A stretch of DNA of 64,000 bases. It comes from Fomitopsis serialis. Its lineage: Eukaryota > Basidiomycota > Agaricomycetes > Polyporales > Fomitopsidaceae. How positions within the stretch are numbered: position 1 is the stretch's first letter; the number at the start of each line of letters is the position of its first letter. The stretch spans positions 186,001 to 250,000 of the forward strand of contig NW_025954987.1 of assembly GCF_022376445.1 (NCBI RefSeq), given 5' to 3'. The notes below the pieces were generated by a model. The model was not told the origin of the DNA, did no database searches, and saw only the letters and a list, made by a program, of their open reading frames with translations. Made by a program: the position numbers and the translations under genes. Shown here piece by piece: positions 1 through 13,366 of the stretch.

Positions 1-545
1 CCTGGCAGGTAGAAACGGGCGAGCAGGTGAGAGTGGGCAGTCCCGTCGACGTCGAAGCCGTCCTTCGCAGACATCTTCTTGAGCTCCGAGTCGTACACGA
101 TCCTTGTAATCGCCAAACCGAACGACACACCGAGCTGCAGGACCCATTATATTAGCCATACGCACACAATACGGAGACATCACACACACCTGAGTCATGC
201 TCTGGAAGAGCACACCGGGCCGCCGACGCTCTGGTCGTACGGAAGACACACTTTCGCAACGAAGAGCGTGCCCGCTGCAAACACAAAGTCCGCGCCGAAC
301 GCCCAGTACGTCGCCACGGGGTTGATCAGCGCAAACAACAGGTTCGCCACGCCGCCTGTCAGGGCCATACCCATCGCTGCACAGCGCACTGATCAGCACA
401 CGCTCAAGATCCGTCGACGACGAATACTCACTGACGAGGACCACGAGCAGCACCCGGCCCACGAACAGCGCCACGATAACGTTCGTGACCGTGATGAACA
501 TCGACAAGAGCCTTACCATCGTCAGGCTGGGGTTCGAGCAAAGGC
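1..545 (-). pseudogene. Decayed MFS (DHA2-type) drug transporter, 3' part
   Basis: Reading the minus strand, pieces of a 14-TM multidrug MFS protein are visible. A membrane segment (VALFVGRVLLVV) lies near 430-540. After a GTGAGT...TGCAG intron (about 374-429) comes ALTGGVANLLFALINP followed by GADFVFAAGTLFVAK and QSVGG. After a second intron (about 140-190) come LGVSFGLAITRIV and the start of the C-terminal tail, which runs off the window. Family members normally have about nine residues (FPAA...VF) between TYWAFG and GADFVF; these are missing here. The reading frame also breaks between QSVGG and LFQ (about 8 nt where 3 are expected), and the first intron does not keep phase cleanly. The pieces are recognisable but not translatable as one protein, so I call it a pseudogene. 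A sequencing error could explain one break but hardly all. Confidence 0.6.
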
Positions 546-1983
546 GACGCGTCGAGCGCGTCGAGATTTGCGCACGCGTTTCGGAGATGAAGTGGCTTAT
601 GTAACTCCGCTAACGGGCTGTCCCAGTGTAGGGCCGTCATTTTGAAGCAGACTACACAATCCGGGTTGTCCGCAGTGTTTGTGTGACACTTATACATGCT
701 ATCTCTGCCTATCCGCTTTGTGATGCTGGAACACCTCGTACTCACAACTGTCAGCTAAGCTATTAGCTTCTCAGCGAGGTCGGCTCGGTCAACGAAAGCG
801 CCTTCCATTCAGGGCTGTGTGGACTGGCATGTATTGCGCAGTTGGTGCGTGTACACCAACTGACCCGTATGGCGCTGAGGCTGTCAGCAAGAAACCTAGG
901 TGGTGTAAGTCAGTGGAACTGACAGGGTCCTTCGTTTACTAATAGGAGGGGCCTCTGCATAAGAGGGGGCTTCGCACGACAAGTACTCACGCATTGGGTA
1001 ATCGCGGGCCGTCACGTCGACGGCGTGAAGACGTCTGTGGGAACGAAAGACTTATTCGACTTTGCCTGATGACCGTACCCGTTCCTTCGAGTCTCCTCCG
1101 ACCTTCATGAGAACTTGACACTGAGCCTGAACGGGTTTGATTAGTACTTCGCAATGGCCTATCGTAGCGTTGTCATAGACCCTTCAGCTATAGAGTCAAC
1201 TTCAAATCGAAATTGTGCTCGGAGACCACAGCCTGCCATGTTGTCTGAGTCCAATTTAGTTGGTCTCCACTGTCGGCGAGATTCAAATTCAACAATGGTC
1301 GTATTGTATTGGAGCTATGCCCCTGAAGCGGCTTGGCAGAGGAAATACCTATCTTCATGATCTTGCCATTGCCTGCGCGGGTACTTGATACATCGAGCAC
1401 AAACAAAGTAGTGAACACGTACTTATCAGACGATCAAGCGACGACGGGGGGGGGGGGGGGGCAGAAACAGCACGACTCGGACTGACCCAAGTTTTGTCAA
1501 TGGACCCTTAGTTTTAGAGACTGAGCTTTTGGCGTACCCTGTCAGAAGGTGTGAGCATAGCCATGGCAATTCCGAACAGTGTCTCAAGACGTACCGTCCC
1601 TGACAATAATAATCCGAACCGCGACCTTCCATTTGTGCCGGAAGTGCTTCAAACACTGCTTCGTCCCACTTGCCAAAACAACCTCGGCAGCAAGGGTGAG
1701 CATCGCGTGCCATCAAACAAAGATTCGGCGGTCCGTTTCAAGCCTCTTCAAGCTCTGAGCGATGCTGGTTCGGGTGAGGCCGCCCATGAGATGATCATCG
1801 TTTCAACGGTGGCGCATCACGAACCACGTGACCGCGACGTTAACAGAAAGTCAACAGAAAGTCGACCCTTTTACCTCAGTTGAAGTCGTCTCTGTAATAA
1901 GTCTTCTGCAGCTGCTCTCAGGCTGAGTTCTGTTCACGCGTGCGACCACAATCCATCTCTAGCAGCTGTCTTAACAGATCCTC
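546..1983. other. Left flank of the inverted duplication, no gene
   Basis: I see no supportable coding region. All open frames are short and lack family signatures or codon bias. The stretch contains a 16-base G run and a small tandem duplication of AACAGAAAGTC near 1844-1870. Confidence 0.5.
1446..1461. repeat. Poly-G homopolymer (16 G)
   Basis: Sixteen consecutive G residues directly follow ACGAC. Runs of this length are rare in fungal DNA and are error-prone in sequencing, so local coordinates may be off by a few bases. Confidence 0.9.
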
Positions 1984-2271
1984 AAGTGGTTTCCGTCGAA
2001 GTGCCAGAAAGGCACAGCGACAGAAACTTCCGCGGCCACCGCGCGCAGATCATGCAACTCCTCGGAGTCCACCTAGCAACACATGGGTTCCCTCGGGAGT
2101 TGCGCACTGACGGAACCCATAGAGTATGTGATGGACGATCATGTACCAACTGAAACCTGCTGTATCGCCCTCCGCACTGTCGCTCACGGCGGAGTGTGAG
2201 TCTCCCGCGGTGCGGTAGCATTTATAGGCATCAGCGTGAACAGCGAAGTATCCTGCTTCTTCCTCTGCAAC

Positions 2272-4293
<2,022 letters not shown>

Positions 4294-4699
4294 CGTCCGT
4301 TAGCCGGGATTTGCAACTTGTTGCAGCATAGCGGCGGCATCTAAGTACTTGAATGGAAATGCTTGTTGGACCGGAAACTGTTGTTAAATGAAACACCATA
4401 TCTGCTTAGCGCGTACAGGCGCCTTCGCACGTCCTTTCAGACGGAGAGGACACAAGCCAGTTGGTTCGAGGTTCGGAATCGTGTTGCGCGCGCCACAGAC
4501 GCGTCGATGGTGCATGTGACATCTTCTCGCGTCTGACGTGACCGTGGCGCCTGCTCTCTCGCATTTCTCTCCAAGACCATTCCCTCCTCGCGCTCTACCC
4601 GCGACAATCGACGTCCAAAACCTCCTTCTTCTCTACGCCTGGGAGAACCCGGGAGATCTCTTCTTGATCTCGACGGGCTAGAATCCGTGCGAGTCTTAT
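4294..4699. other. Intergenic, sulfhydrylase to tafazzin (left arm)
   Basis: About 400 bases between two same-strand genes. It must hold the first gene's 3' end and the second gene's promoter. I see no ORF of interest and no clear TATA box. Confidence 0.5.
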
Positions 4700-5973
4700 A
4701 TGTCCCTGCTTTCGAAGGCAACTGTCGGAACAGTGGGGCTACTTTGCAAAACATTTCTCAAAATCGGCTACTGCTCTTCTGTGACTGTGAATGGCCTAGA
4801 GAATCTATATAAAGCACTCGAGAGCGACGAGAGAAACTCAGGTCGCGGTGTGGTGACCAGTAAGTCTGGTCTGCTTCGTCAGATGTCTGTCTGACGATTC
4901 GGCCAAGTATCCAACCATATCTCGACGTCCGTGATTTCGTTCTCCAGTTTCAAAAACGCTCAATTAACGTTCTTGATAATATTAGTCTGGATGAACCAGT
5001 TATGTGGGGGGTTCTCCCGCTTCGGTACCACCTCAATACGCGCATGACGAGATGGACGCTAGGGGCATCCGACATCATGTTCACGAATCCGTGAGTGCTC
5101 GCGTGCTCGGCCTTCGTGTAGTTGCATGTTCTATGAGCTAACATGAACCAGCCAGGATGTTCTCCGAGTTCTTTCGTAAGGGGCAGGTTATCGAGACTTT
5201 CCGGGGAAATGGTGTCTTCCAGCCCGCTATTGATCTTGCCATCAAGAAGTTGAACAGCGGTGCTTGGGTGAGCCTGCAGTCGCAGTTCCATGATTCTAGA
5301 TTGACAGTACCGTGTAGATTCACTTGTTTGGCGAAGGGAAAGTCAACCAACCCACGCGAGCTCCAGGGCACAGTCCCGTGGACTTGATACGGTTCAAATG
5401 GGGTGTGTACGTGCCTTCACCACGCCCAGTAGTCGTTTACTCAGTGGCACACAGAGGTCGTATACTGATGGAGACAATCAAACCTCCGATTATCATCCCT
5501 ATGTGGCTAACCGGTAAGTCCCTCACTGATCAGGATGACACGGTATCTGAGCCCCCCATTCTGATTATGCAGGCTTCGACCAATTGATGCCAGAGGGCCG
5601 CTCCGCTCCCTGGAAGTTCTTCCCCCGACCAGGCGCAGCGCTCAGCATCACCTTCGGCAAACCAGTCGACAACACTGCCGTACGGGAGATGTTAGGCCTC
5701 GCCGTCAGCACGGGCGACATGCCAGAGCTTTCGCAGGGCACTAGCGGCGGAAGGACAGACCCTGTGCGGCCTCGCCAAGAAAAGGCGAGCGCACGGGTCT
5801 CGGAGAGCGGCTGGTGGGGTGATGCTGCATCGCCGAGGCTGAAGGTGGAGGCGCAGAGTGCCCCTGGGTGGCAGACTGCGGAGGAGATTGCGAGAATACG
5901 TAGTGCCGTGACGGCGCTGCTGCAGAGGGAGGTGGAGAAGTTGGGCAGAGAGGTTGTCGGGGAGCGTGTATAG
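4700..5973 (+). CDS. Tafazzin-type phospholipid acyltransferase, left copy (intact)
   Basis: Tafazzin transfers acyl chains between phospholipids and lysophospholipids to remodel cardiolipin in mitochondrial membranes. Seven exons can be joined in frame to about 311 residues. The HX4D acyltransferase motif NHISTLD (His57, Asp62) sits across a 19-nt exon (4908-4926) and the next exon. FRGNGVFQPAID and HLFGEGKVNQP are the family's further motifs, followed by IIPMWLTG and MPEGR...FPRPG near the C-terminus. An N-terminal hydrophobic stretch (VGTVGLLCKTFLKIG) fits membrane anchoring. The last 70 residues are low in conservation. All splice sites are GT-AG. The right-arm paralogue is broken by a stop, so this copy probably supplies the activity. 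The start is the first ATG in frame with the conserved N-terminus. Confidence 0.88.
4908..4926 (+). other. 19-nt microexon of tafazzin
   Basis: The exon is bounded by ...CCAAG at its 5' side and GTCCGT at its 3' side. It supplies NHIST, including the catalytic His of HX4D. Without it the flanking exons (4700-4859 and 4986 onward) do not join in frame. The same microexon is present in the right copy. Confidence 0.7.
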
Positions 5974-6936
5974 TTGATGTAGACTTTGTTGTGTGTTCAT
6001 AAGCTATATCTATCAATGTTGTAATGTTGCTCGCGAAGTTCTGCATTGTCATTTACTTCCTTGGATGGGCGACTTCGGGCTAACAGATAGCGCAATGCTG
6101 GCGTGGTCCGGGAAAGTTGTATCACCTCGAGCATAAGATATCGATCTGGATGGGAAGGAGAATCTGCGCAGGTGAAAACGGGCAAAGATCCGCGTAGGTT
6201 ACGACCCCACTGGAGGGCGAAGAGAACGCGGACGGTCATCGTGGACTTCGACTGATGGCATGCACAGTCACGGTTGTGTGTAAATTCCATGATGGCTGAC
6301 CGCCAGCGCCGCGATCGGCGGCTGGCAAGTTACAACGGCGGATCGCATTCCAGCTGAGGAGGATTTTGTTCAAGTAGATGTCATGATGAGTCTCAGGCGG
6401 CTGACCTCACTAGCGGAGACGGACTTCTCCGTCGAGGCTGACCTTACGTGTGTTGACATACTACAGTAATATCTGAACATTTCAATTGTGACATGATGAG
6501 GTGTGTACCTGAATACGGTGAGTCGAAGTATCCTGCAAGGCCGACATTCAATCCGGTGTAGGTACAGCATGTCAGCTTCGCGATAAGAAGTAACGGCGTA
6601 CCGGAAGTCGAGATCTTAGATACGCTTGGCTGCCTGGAAACTACCCATTGGAGGCCGTGATGCTCAGTCGGACATCTTCCGTTCCGGCTGAACTCCATCG
6701 GATGTACATATGTGAACATGGAATCATGCGGAATTCACTGTTGAACGATTGAACGGTTGAAGATTTTAGCTTGAACTCAGATGGTTCAAATCACGGCCCG
6801 ACTCGTCTTCACAACTTGATACACCGACAACATCACATCGCTCCGTTCGACAACAGCAAACCGTACAAAGACTATTCTTCAACGACAGCGACTAATCCTC
6901 AACGACAGTCACAACCTCACTAAAATTGGCATTGCT
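5974..6936. other. Intergenic between convergent genes (left arm)
   Basis: This lies between the 3' ends of tafazzin and the small secreted-protein gene. It contains no supportable ORF. Parts around 6080-6730 align only patchily with the right arm (15540-16260), so indels have accumulated here. Confidence 0.5.
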
Positions 6937-7432
6937 TCACTGAGCGATGTTGAACCAGCCGGACTGAGCGTACACCTGATTCTCGTTGCTAGCGTAGTGC
7001 AGACATTAGTCACGATTCCTACAGGTTCAGAATGCACTCACTTGGTGTTAACGGCCCTCAAGTTGTAACGGCTGAGCGGAAACATTGTCAATCGCGGTGC
7101 GACAAGTGCGGCCGTAACGCGCACTCACCCAGCAGGCACATTGGGAAGGCGGAACGTAGCAGCCTCGTCGGCGGTGCGCACGTTGTTGTCGACGTCCCAC
7201 TGGTGGTTGTTCTGGTTGTTCGCCAGCTCCAGGTTGAACGTCGCCGCGTCGCCGGGCTGAGTCTGCCAGTGCTCCGTGACCGTCTGCCCAGACCTCCAGC
7301 CCGACGGGGTGTCGAGGACGAGGGCACTGGCGACGGAGACGAGCAGGAGGAGCGAGCTGCGTGGCAGTTACCATTAGACTCGAGTAGGGCGACAAGTGAG
7401 CCGTCGACCACGTACCTCAAGATGGCCTTCAT
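6937..7432 (-). CDS. Short secreted Kre9/KNH-like protein, left copy
   Basis: Four exons splice to a 108-residue protein: ATG at 7432, introns after MKAIL/S, after VPAG and after AVNT, stop at 6937-6939. It begins with a signal peptide (SSLLLLVSVASA, cut near residue 18). A compact domain follows with the DTPSGW and VTEHW pattern and FNLELANNQNN, resembling the Ser-Thr-rich Kre9/KNH1-like N-terminal domain of fungal surface proteins. It lacks the Ser/Thr-rich tail and GPI signal found in longer relatives and stops right after GWFNIAQ. A secreted or cell-wall role is inferred. A nearly identical copy lies at 14904-15399. A TATA element sits about 70 bases upstream. Confidence 0.72.
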
Positions 7433-7502
7433 TGCAGATGTGTGGTAGGCTTGGAATGCGGATTTTCTTTGCCTGAGGCTCGTCCCACAGCAAGGGCCTT
7501 CT

Positions 7503-7508
7503 TATATA
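7503..7508 (-). promoter_or_regulatory. TATA box of left Kre9/KNH-like gene
   Basis: TATATA about 70 bases upstream of the ATG at 7432. It is conserved at the same distance in the right copy. Confidence 0.5.
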
Positions 7509-8937
7509 TGCCTCAATAATGCCTTCCCGTGCACGTTCAACGCGTTCAGGATGGCGCAAAGCGTCCACTGAATGCCGAAGATGCTGCATTATTCATGGAC
7601 GCTGGTGCAGATGAATCGGACGTCAAACGTGGCTGAGCACGGGGTCGACAAAAATCGCAGACGGAGGTACTTACCAGGGACTCGGCGTCGCGACTCCGGC
7701 CTCGGTTGGAGACCTAGAACGGCAGACTGTCCTTGAATCGGAGGTGAGGTGCTGCTAGGACGTGGCATAAGTTAGGTCCAGAGCTCACTGAAGTGCTGCA
7801 CAGTCGGCGCTGTGACACCCTGGCCATTACCTATCGCAACCTGGAGTATGGGACAGTTAGAACAATTTTCTGAGCAACGCCCACTACGATGGATGGTGCT
7901 GGATTCAAGCCAAAGCGTTGACGCAGTGAATATTGTCCAACATGATTGAGCACGACTTACCACCACGCAGACTCTGAGGCAGACCTAGGCTTCGGACAGA
8001 GACGCGTAGAGCGGCTGACTGTGTCTTGGTCGTGTGTGGGTGGGCACCGGACAAGAGCCCATCAGACATTCGGTGGTCAGTGGTGTGTCACGGTGCATTG
8101 GAATCAGAGAAAGTGTAAGGAGATGGCGCGATTAGAGCGGTGGTTTGGCATATAATTACTGTGCATTCTAGGCTCAGCGTCACTGTAAGCGTTTTCAAGG
8201 ATCACCTCGGAGGACTGCGCTGCGCCGTCAGGCAGCCCAATCTGCTGTGTTGCTTTCCTGGAGATAACTTCATCGCAGATAGCGTCTATGTGGACATGGA
8301 ATCGTTCGCAAGACGAACCTTGAAGCTTGACTGGTGCGGACCCGTGAACGTGCGCAACGTGACGTCCGCGAAGCAGTTATGCAACTGTACTGCTGTCCAC
8401 GCGCTCAGGAGCACGCATAGACAGTGGCCCACGTTTGACGTGTAAAGGGCGGGTGCATCGCATGATCGCGTACGGCATCTGAGGAGGCTATCAGCCTCTG
8501 AATTGTGGGTCTGTAGAATGCAGGAAAGTCTCCAATCCTACGGTTGAGCGCCTTCGGACTTTGCATGTAGAACGATTCGAGACGTTGCAGTGACGAGTCA
8601 TTCGGGACGCATTGCGCAACGTTCGCAAGTAAACGCGCCGTCGACAACGCCATTGCCGTGGGCTCTACTCGAACAAGGTGTGTCCGAGTCCATTGTCCTG
8701 CGGCGCCGGTTCAACAACGCAATGCGAGGATTCGACTGTGCCGTGTACTGGTTTTGCTGAGGCAGCAAGAGATTGTTTTCCAAATGGGCGGGGCAGCCCT
8801 CCATGTACTAGAACGTAGACTTCTCAAAACGCGCTAGTTTGGACAGGATGAGACGGCAGCCACGGTCACAGTAATGTCGTAACCATACAAGGACCATCCC
8901 AGTCAGAGATCATATTTACAAGCGCCGAATCGAGATT
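7509..8937. other. Non-coding inner part of left arm, dispersed-repeat-like
   Basis: No gene is supported. Long stretches match the right arm at 13367-14820, yet the conserved open frames lack protein character: their differences do not favour silent sites. A more divergent third copy of part of this sequence lies in the spacer at about 12360-12570. This suggests an old dispersed element. Confidence 0.45.
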
Positions 8938-9457
8938 TCCGACGAACCTAAGGTGAGTGGCAGCGGTAAGTACCAGGTTTTAAATTGAGGTAAGTAAGTA
9001 CGATACGCACGGCAACTGCTCCGGCAACAACTGACGGTCGCAGCCCAGAGAACTCGGAAGATCATGCAAGTAGAATTCCTGCCGGAAAACGTATATAGCT
9101 GGTAGGCTGGTAGTTTTTTTGGCCTGCACTTGAAGCTTGATCATGAAGTTTTGAAGACCAACGTGGCTTGACACGGAAGCAATTTACCTCTCAGGTGAGC
9201 TGCAGTCTCCTTCTGAGTCTTCAATTCCTCCGGCGGATCGCAGTATGTGTTACATTAGCTGTACGGATATAGATAGTGCGTTAAACGAGCGATTGACGGA
9301 CAAGCTGTATGTGACGCCTGCGAAACGGAACAGACTGTCTGGTAAAGATGCTAGGCTACCTGCACGCGGAGAAAAAGAGATTACATTGATACTCCAGAAC
9401 TGAGAAGCCGACCGAAATCATACCCATGTCCCCAAAATGCTCTGACGAGGCAATCTT
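8938..9457. other. Spacer start, 3' flank of AUR1
   Basis: This is the left edge of the single-copy spacer. It holds no ORF with family features and probably includes the AUR1 3' UTR. Confidence 0.45.
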
Positions 9458-10843
9458 CTATGGCCGCGGACTCCTCGCCTCATCGTTCCGCGGGATAGGC
9501 GGAATGTTGAAAGACGTGTTGATGGGGCTCCACCCATCCTCTGCGCGCTCCTCTGCGCGAATGAGGCTCGCGATGCTAGCTGTGTGCCGGTGGCTCTTCT
9601 TCGCCTGGCTCGCCGCGCCGCCTTGAGGCTTCATGAGCGGAGTCGCCGACGTCGGCCCAGGCGTGATCGGCGAGCGGAAGGTGATGTCCATCTCCTCATC
9701 CGACTCCCTGTCCGATTCCTCGAGGTCGTACTCCGACGCGTCGCGCATGATGCTGCCGCTTGCTCCTCGCCCATGCCTGCGCACAGGCTCATCTAGGTCG
9801 TAGAGCTCGTACTTCGATCGCTTGCTACCGAATGCGGTGGAGCTCAGCCCGCCTGGGGCCAGGAGGGCATTTGTGCTCTTGAGCTCGTCGGGGAGAAAGA
9901 GGTAGAAGCATGCGATTGCGAGGCACGAACCGCCGACGACGTCGATGAGGTAGTGGTGGGTGAGGTACATCGTCGCCCAATAAAGAACGGCAGCGTATGT
10001 CCAGATGTATCTGGTGCACTGCGGGAAGAAGTGGGAGATGAAGAGGGCCTCCATGGTAGCGCATGCCGAATGGAGAGACGGAAAAGCACCGAAGACGACA
10101 GGCGAATTGCTGAAGGTGACGGTGTAACCGTTGGAATGGAACAGACGGTCGATACGCGCAAGACCTCCCGGTGAGCCTGGCATGCTGTAGTTGGCAGGAG
10201 TAAGCCCGTAGATGAGCTCGTACCACGGCGGTGCGCAGGGCATGAGAATCTGCATGGTGACACCAATGAGGTTCATATATCCGAACACTCGTCCCCAGAG
10301 GTGTAGCGCCTCCTTTGTGCGGAAGAGCCACAGGAACGCCGCAACAACGAATGGGAAGATGAAGTGGATGAGGCCGTACGGGAGCCAGGCGAGGATGTCG
10401 AGGAATTGGTGCGTGAAGCGGGTGAGGAGGTCGGATATGTTAGCACCGTACAGCACGGACTCGAGCGTTGGAAGGAGGACGACAGAAATCGTCGGTCGCC
10501 AGCTCACAGGAATGAACCGCGAGGTGTAGAAGGTGAGGAGCCACGCGAAGATCGGGGTAGCCGGGATGAAGAACTGCGAGGTCAGGGGTACGAGGAGCGC
10601 AGTTGCGTAGAGGATAGGTATCATGAGCTTGAGCGGGAAGCCTGGCACCTGCATTAAGCTGAGCCAGAAGGTGGCGAGGGCCATGTGGAAGACGTAAATC
10701 GAGTCGGAAAGCGTCCATCTGTGCTGGCCGAGCCGCCGGAGCGTGTCTTTCGGCGAAAGCGACTTGTCCAGCCGTCCTACAGCAGCAATAAATGCCGTCC
10801 ATACTCGCTGGAGAGCGCGCGATACTGATGTTTGAACGGACAT
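9458..10843 (-). CDS. AUR1: Inositol phosphorylceramide synthase catalytic subunit
   Basis: Transfers phosphoinositol from phosphatidylinositol to ceramide in the Golgi. It is the essential, fungus-specific step of complex sphingolipid synthesis and the target of aureobasidin A. The frame is open and unspliced, 461 residues from the ATG at 10843 (MSVQTSV). Several TM segments are evident between residues about 45 and 325. The PAP2-type active-site motifs are present: CAPPWYE (about 203), FGAFPSLHSA (about 252-261) and HHYLIDVVGG (about 296-305). The cytosolic tail of about 130 residues is charged (DLEESDRESDEEMD) and Ser-rich. It is the only copy in the window, although its flanks are duplicated. 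It shares a divergent promoter of about 375 bases with the methyltransferase gene. An upstream in-frame extension exists but has no ATG. Confidence 0.93.
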   Translation of the reverse strand: MSVQTSVSRALQRVWTAFIAAVGRLDKSLSPKDTLRRLGQHRWTLSDSIYVFHMALATFWLSLMQVPGFPLKLMIPILYATALLVPLTSQFFIPATPIFAWLLTFYTSRFIPVSWRPTISVVLLPTLESVLYGANISDLLTRFTHQFLDILAWLPYGLIHFIFPFVVAAFLWLFRTKEALHLWGRVFGYMNLIGVTMQILMPCAPPWYELIYGLTPANYSMPGSPGGLARIDRLFHSNGYTVTFSNSPVVFGAFPSLHSACATMEALFISHFFPQCTRYIWTYAAVLYWATMYLTHHYLIDVVGGSCLAIACFYLFLPDELKSTNALLAPGGLSSTAFGSKRSKYELYDLDEPVRRHGRGASGSIMRDASEYDLEESDRESDEEMDITFRSPITPGPTSATPLMKPQGGAASQAKKSHRHTASIASLIRAEERAEDGWSPINTSFNIPPIPRNDEARSPRP

Positions 10844-11218
10844 CGAAATGCCTGCGGATACCTGGGGTAAGAGTAGTCGCACGAAGTCAACTCATACGTT
10901 CCCAGCGCAGCAAAAGGACAACGCACCGACAATTTCCTTCACAAAAGCAGAGGAAGCAAGCCACTAGCTGGACGTCCTCGTCGATGCTGAGCCCAAGCCT
11001 CGCACAGCCCGTCCCTGTGGATGTGGTCGAAGATGGGCAGTTACGCGCTCGTTGAGCGGCCTCCTCGGCGGCGCTGGCTGGGGCACGTGCCGACTCTCCC
11101 TGGCGCGCAGCCCATGGACGGCGCCTTGCAAAACATCAGGCAGCATGCATTCCCACTCAATCTTCGCAGAGTCGTTTCCCACCAATTGTCCTTCACTTGC
11201 TGAGCCTCGTCGACTACG
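10844..11218. promoter_or_regulatory. Divergent promoter region, AUR1 / methyltransferase
   Basis: The 375 bases between the two start codons must serve both genes. It has no ORF with protein character and no clear TATA box. Confidence 0.4.
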
Positions 11219-12050
11219 ATGAGATTGTCCGCAGCGCTGGCTGTTCTGTCCGAGTTGAAGCTCTGCCTACAACTTGGCTTTGTTCCGACTCTTCGCGCGA
11301 TCCTACGATCGCCCACCTTGCTTCTTCGCCCACACGGAATCTCGCGAATCTTCATGGTGCACGTCTGGAGCGCATACGGAGACGGCGTGGACACGAATTC
11401 GCGCTCCGTGAAAGAAGGCCTCATACCTGCGAATGCGCAGGGTGTGGTATTGGACGTTGGTGCCGGTGCGTAAATGCTATTACTACCGGAACGAAGAGCT
11501 GTCAAACCCCTGGACAGGTTATGGCCACACGGCGAAGTACCTTGACCACAAGGTCACAAAATACATCGCCCTTGAGCCGAACGAGCTCATGCATGGTGAA
11601 ATTCGCAAGCGCGCTAACGCCGCTGGCTTCACCGAGGCCGACGGGACCCTCGTCGTCCTACCATACGGTGTGGAAGATGTGGCCACCATTATGTCCGCCC
11701 TAGGAGAGCCGCAGTCGGTCGATACCATCATCTCCATCCTCTCATTCTGCTCAGTGCCGAACCCGAAGCAGAACATACGGACCCTTGTCGAACTTCTGCT
11801 GAGACCCGGGGGGCAGCTGCTGTTCTACGAGCACGTCCTCAGTCCGAGAGCGGACGTTGGGTGGTGGCAGCACTTCTGGACGCCTCTGTGGAGATGTGCG
11901 ATGGACGGGTGCTGCCTGGACCGTCCAACACACGAGTGGATCAAACAAATGGATGGCTGGAGTAAAGGCGAGTTGTGGGGTCTGCCTGAAGAAAGTGAAG
12001 AACATCTGTGGTGGCACCGTGTAGGAAGATTTGTGAAGGCTGGGCGGTAA
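11219..12050 (+). CDS. Class I SAM methyltransferase, METTL7-like
   Basis: Two exons (11219-11465 and 11518-12050, GT-AG intron) give 259 residues. An N-terminal hydrophobic segment (LCLQLGFVPTLRAIL) may anchor it to ER or lipid-droplet membrane, as in METTL7-type enzymes. The SAM-binding motif I is VLDVGAGYGHTAKYL, spanning the intron. Motif post-I is YIALEPNELM. Motif IV/V includes TIISILSFCSVPNP, and a following LLLRPGGQLLFYEHV strand is typical of Methyltransf_11 proteins. A Cys/Trp-rich C-terminal part (FWTPLWRCAMDGCCLDR) resembles the METTL7 thiol methyltransferase group. The substrate cannot be read from sequence. It is divergent from AUR1 and single copy within the duplicated flanks. 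Confidence 0.85.
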
Positions 12051-13366
12051 TGACGGTATACGTATACCGACCTGGCTATGTTATTGACTGTTCATGATCT
12101 GGGTCTTTGCATCATTAGTATGTCAGTGGAAGCGACATGTCAATGTGACAGCTGACCGTAACCTGCAACCGCGCCGCATGCGCTGCACACCGCAAAGATG
12201 GTCTCACCTGCGTACTCATGGAAGGACCCTGCACATCATGGTCATAATCCCAGTAAGTCAAGCCATCGCCATCGCCATCGCTGACAGCGTCTTCAATTGC
12301 AAACGTTCGCGCGGCGCATCCCCAAAGAGACAACGCTTCACCGCAGTAAGACGCGCTACCATGAGACTGGAGGCTTTCCAGACCTTCAGGCTTCCGAGTC
12401 AAGAACTCGTGGTGTTTCTGATGCTTGCAGAGGTCCGTGCAACACAGTCCCTACTTCCACGTCAAACGTGGGCCATTGGTTATACGTACTCTGTTTCTCG
12501 GACGGACCGCTGCATAGCTGCGTGGTAGCTTCGCGAACGTTACCTTACGCACGTTTCCCTTCTACACATGATATCTGTTAAGGTTTGTACTCTTCATTCT
12601 TACCATTCTTGGCTGTTTCCAAAGACCCGTTGTACCGTGGTCTTACACCATCGCTTGAAAATGTCGGAGTCAACGAAGCAGCGAGGAGATGGCTACAGAC
12701 TACACTTGGCAGTAGACTGGTCCAAGCTTCCTTCAAATTCTCAGTCACCAACGTCCGATGGGTCACCTACTAAATGTAGTAATTGTGATCCCCCCGGGAA
12801 TGGCTCGGTGTTCGCTCCAACTGGAAGGTGGCCCATTGAAGGTACCGACCCATTAGCGGGTTGAAATCTGTGGCACAGCATCCCTCGTGCGAGTTTCTCC
12901 GTGCTTCAAGTGCGTTGGGGTGTGTGTTTGAAGATGACCAACTCAAAAAAAGTTGCAAAAAAGCACTACCGGTGGCAAACATTTGTACTTTTCATAGAGA
13001 TCCTCAGTTCGTAGTACCATATCAACTACTTAACCGTAAGCATTGCATTTGCGATACTGTACCCCCAGCACGCATAAGAGCTACCTGCTCTCTGCACCTC
13101 AGGACAAAGTGTAAGGTGCATTTCGAGCGCCCACTCGAGTCTTCTGCAATTTTGGCGGGCGAAGTCACGGTAGTCTCTCATACAGACAGCATGTCCCCGC
13201 CCTCTCTCCAGCCTTAGGATATCTGAAAGTGTCCTTGAGATGTATAAATTTAATGCGGCATGCTTAAATATGAGATGTCTTCGTGTCGCGGTGTAGGACA
13301 ATAATGCAAACGCGTTTGCCACTTTACAGTAGTACCCGGGCCAGTTCAGCGTAAGAGGTGGAAGAC
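12051..13366. other. Spacer, right part, with a divergent repeat copy
   Basis: No gene is supported. Bases about 12360-12570 resemble 13770-13980 in the same orientation, sharing for example CACGTCAAACGTGGGCCA and a following CTTCGCGxACGT block. They are therefore an older copy of the inner-arm repeat. A short GCCATC tandem lies at 12262-12280. Confidence 0.5.
12360..12570 (+). repeat. Divergent third copy of inner-arm repeat
   Basis: By eye this aligns with 13770-13980 (and inverted with about 8330-8560) over roughly 200 bases, with many substitutions and small indels. The best-conserved block is CACGTCAAACGTGGGCCA at 12457-12475. Confidence 0.55.

Noticed and set aside
1446..1461. Poly-G as a G-quadruplex regulator
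   Set aside because: A single homopolymer run without flanking G-tracts is more simply slippage or a sequencing artefact.
9825..10331. 168-codon frame antiparallel in phase to AUR1
   Set aside because: Alternative frame of the AUR1 coding sequence without its own features.
10844..10882. Extended AUR1 start
   Set aside because: The extension begins with GTG, not ATG; MSVQTSV at 10843 is the first ATG.
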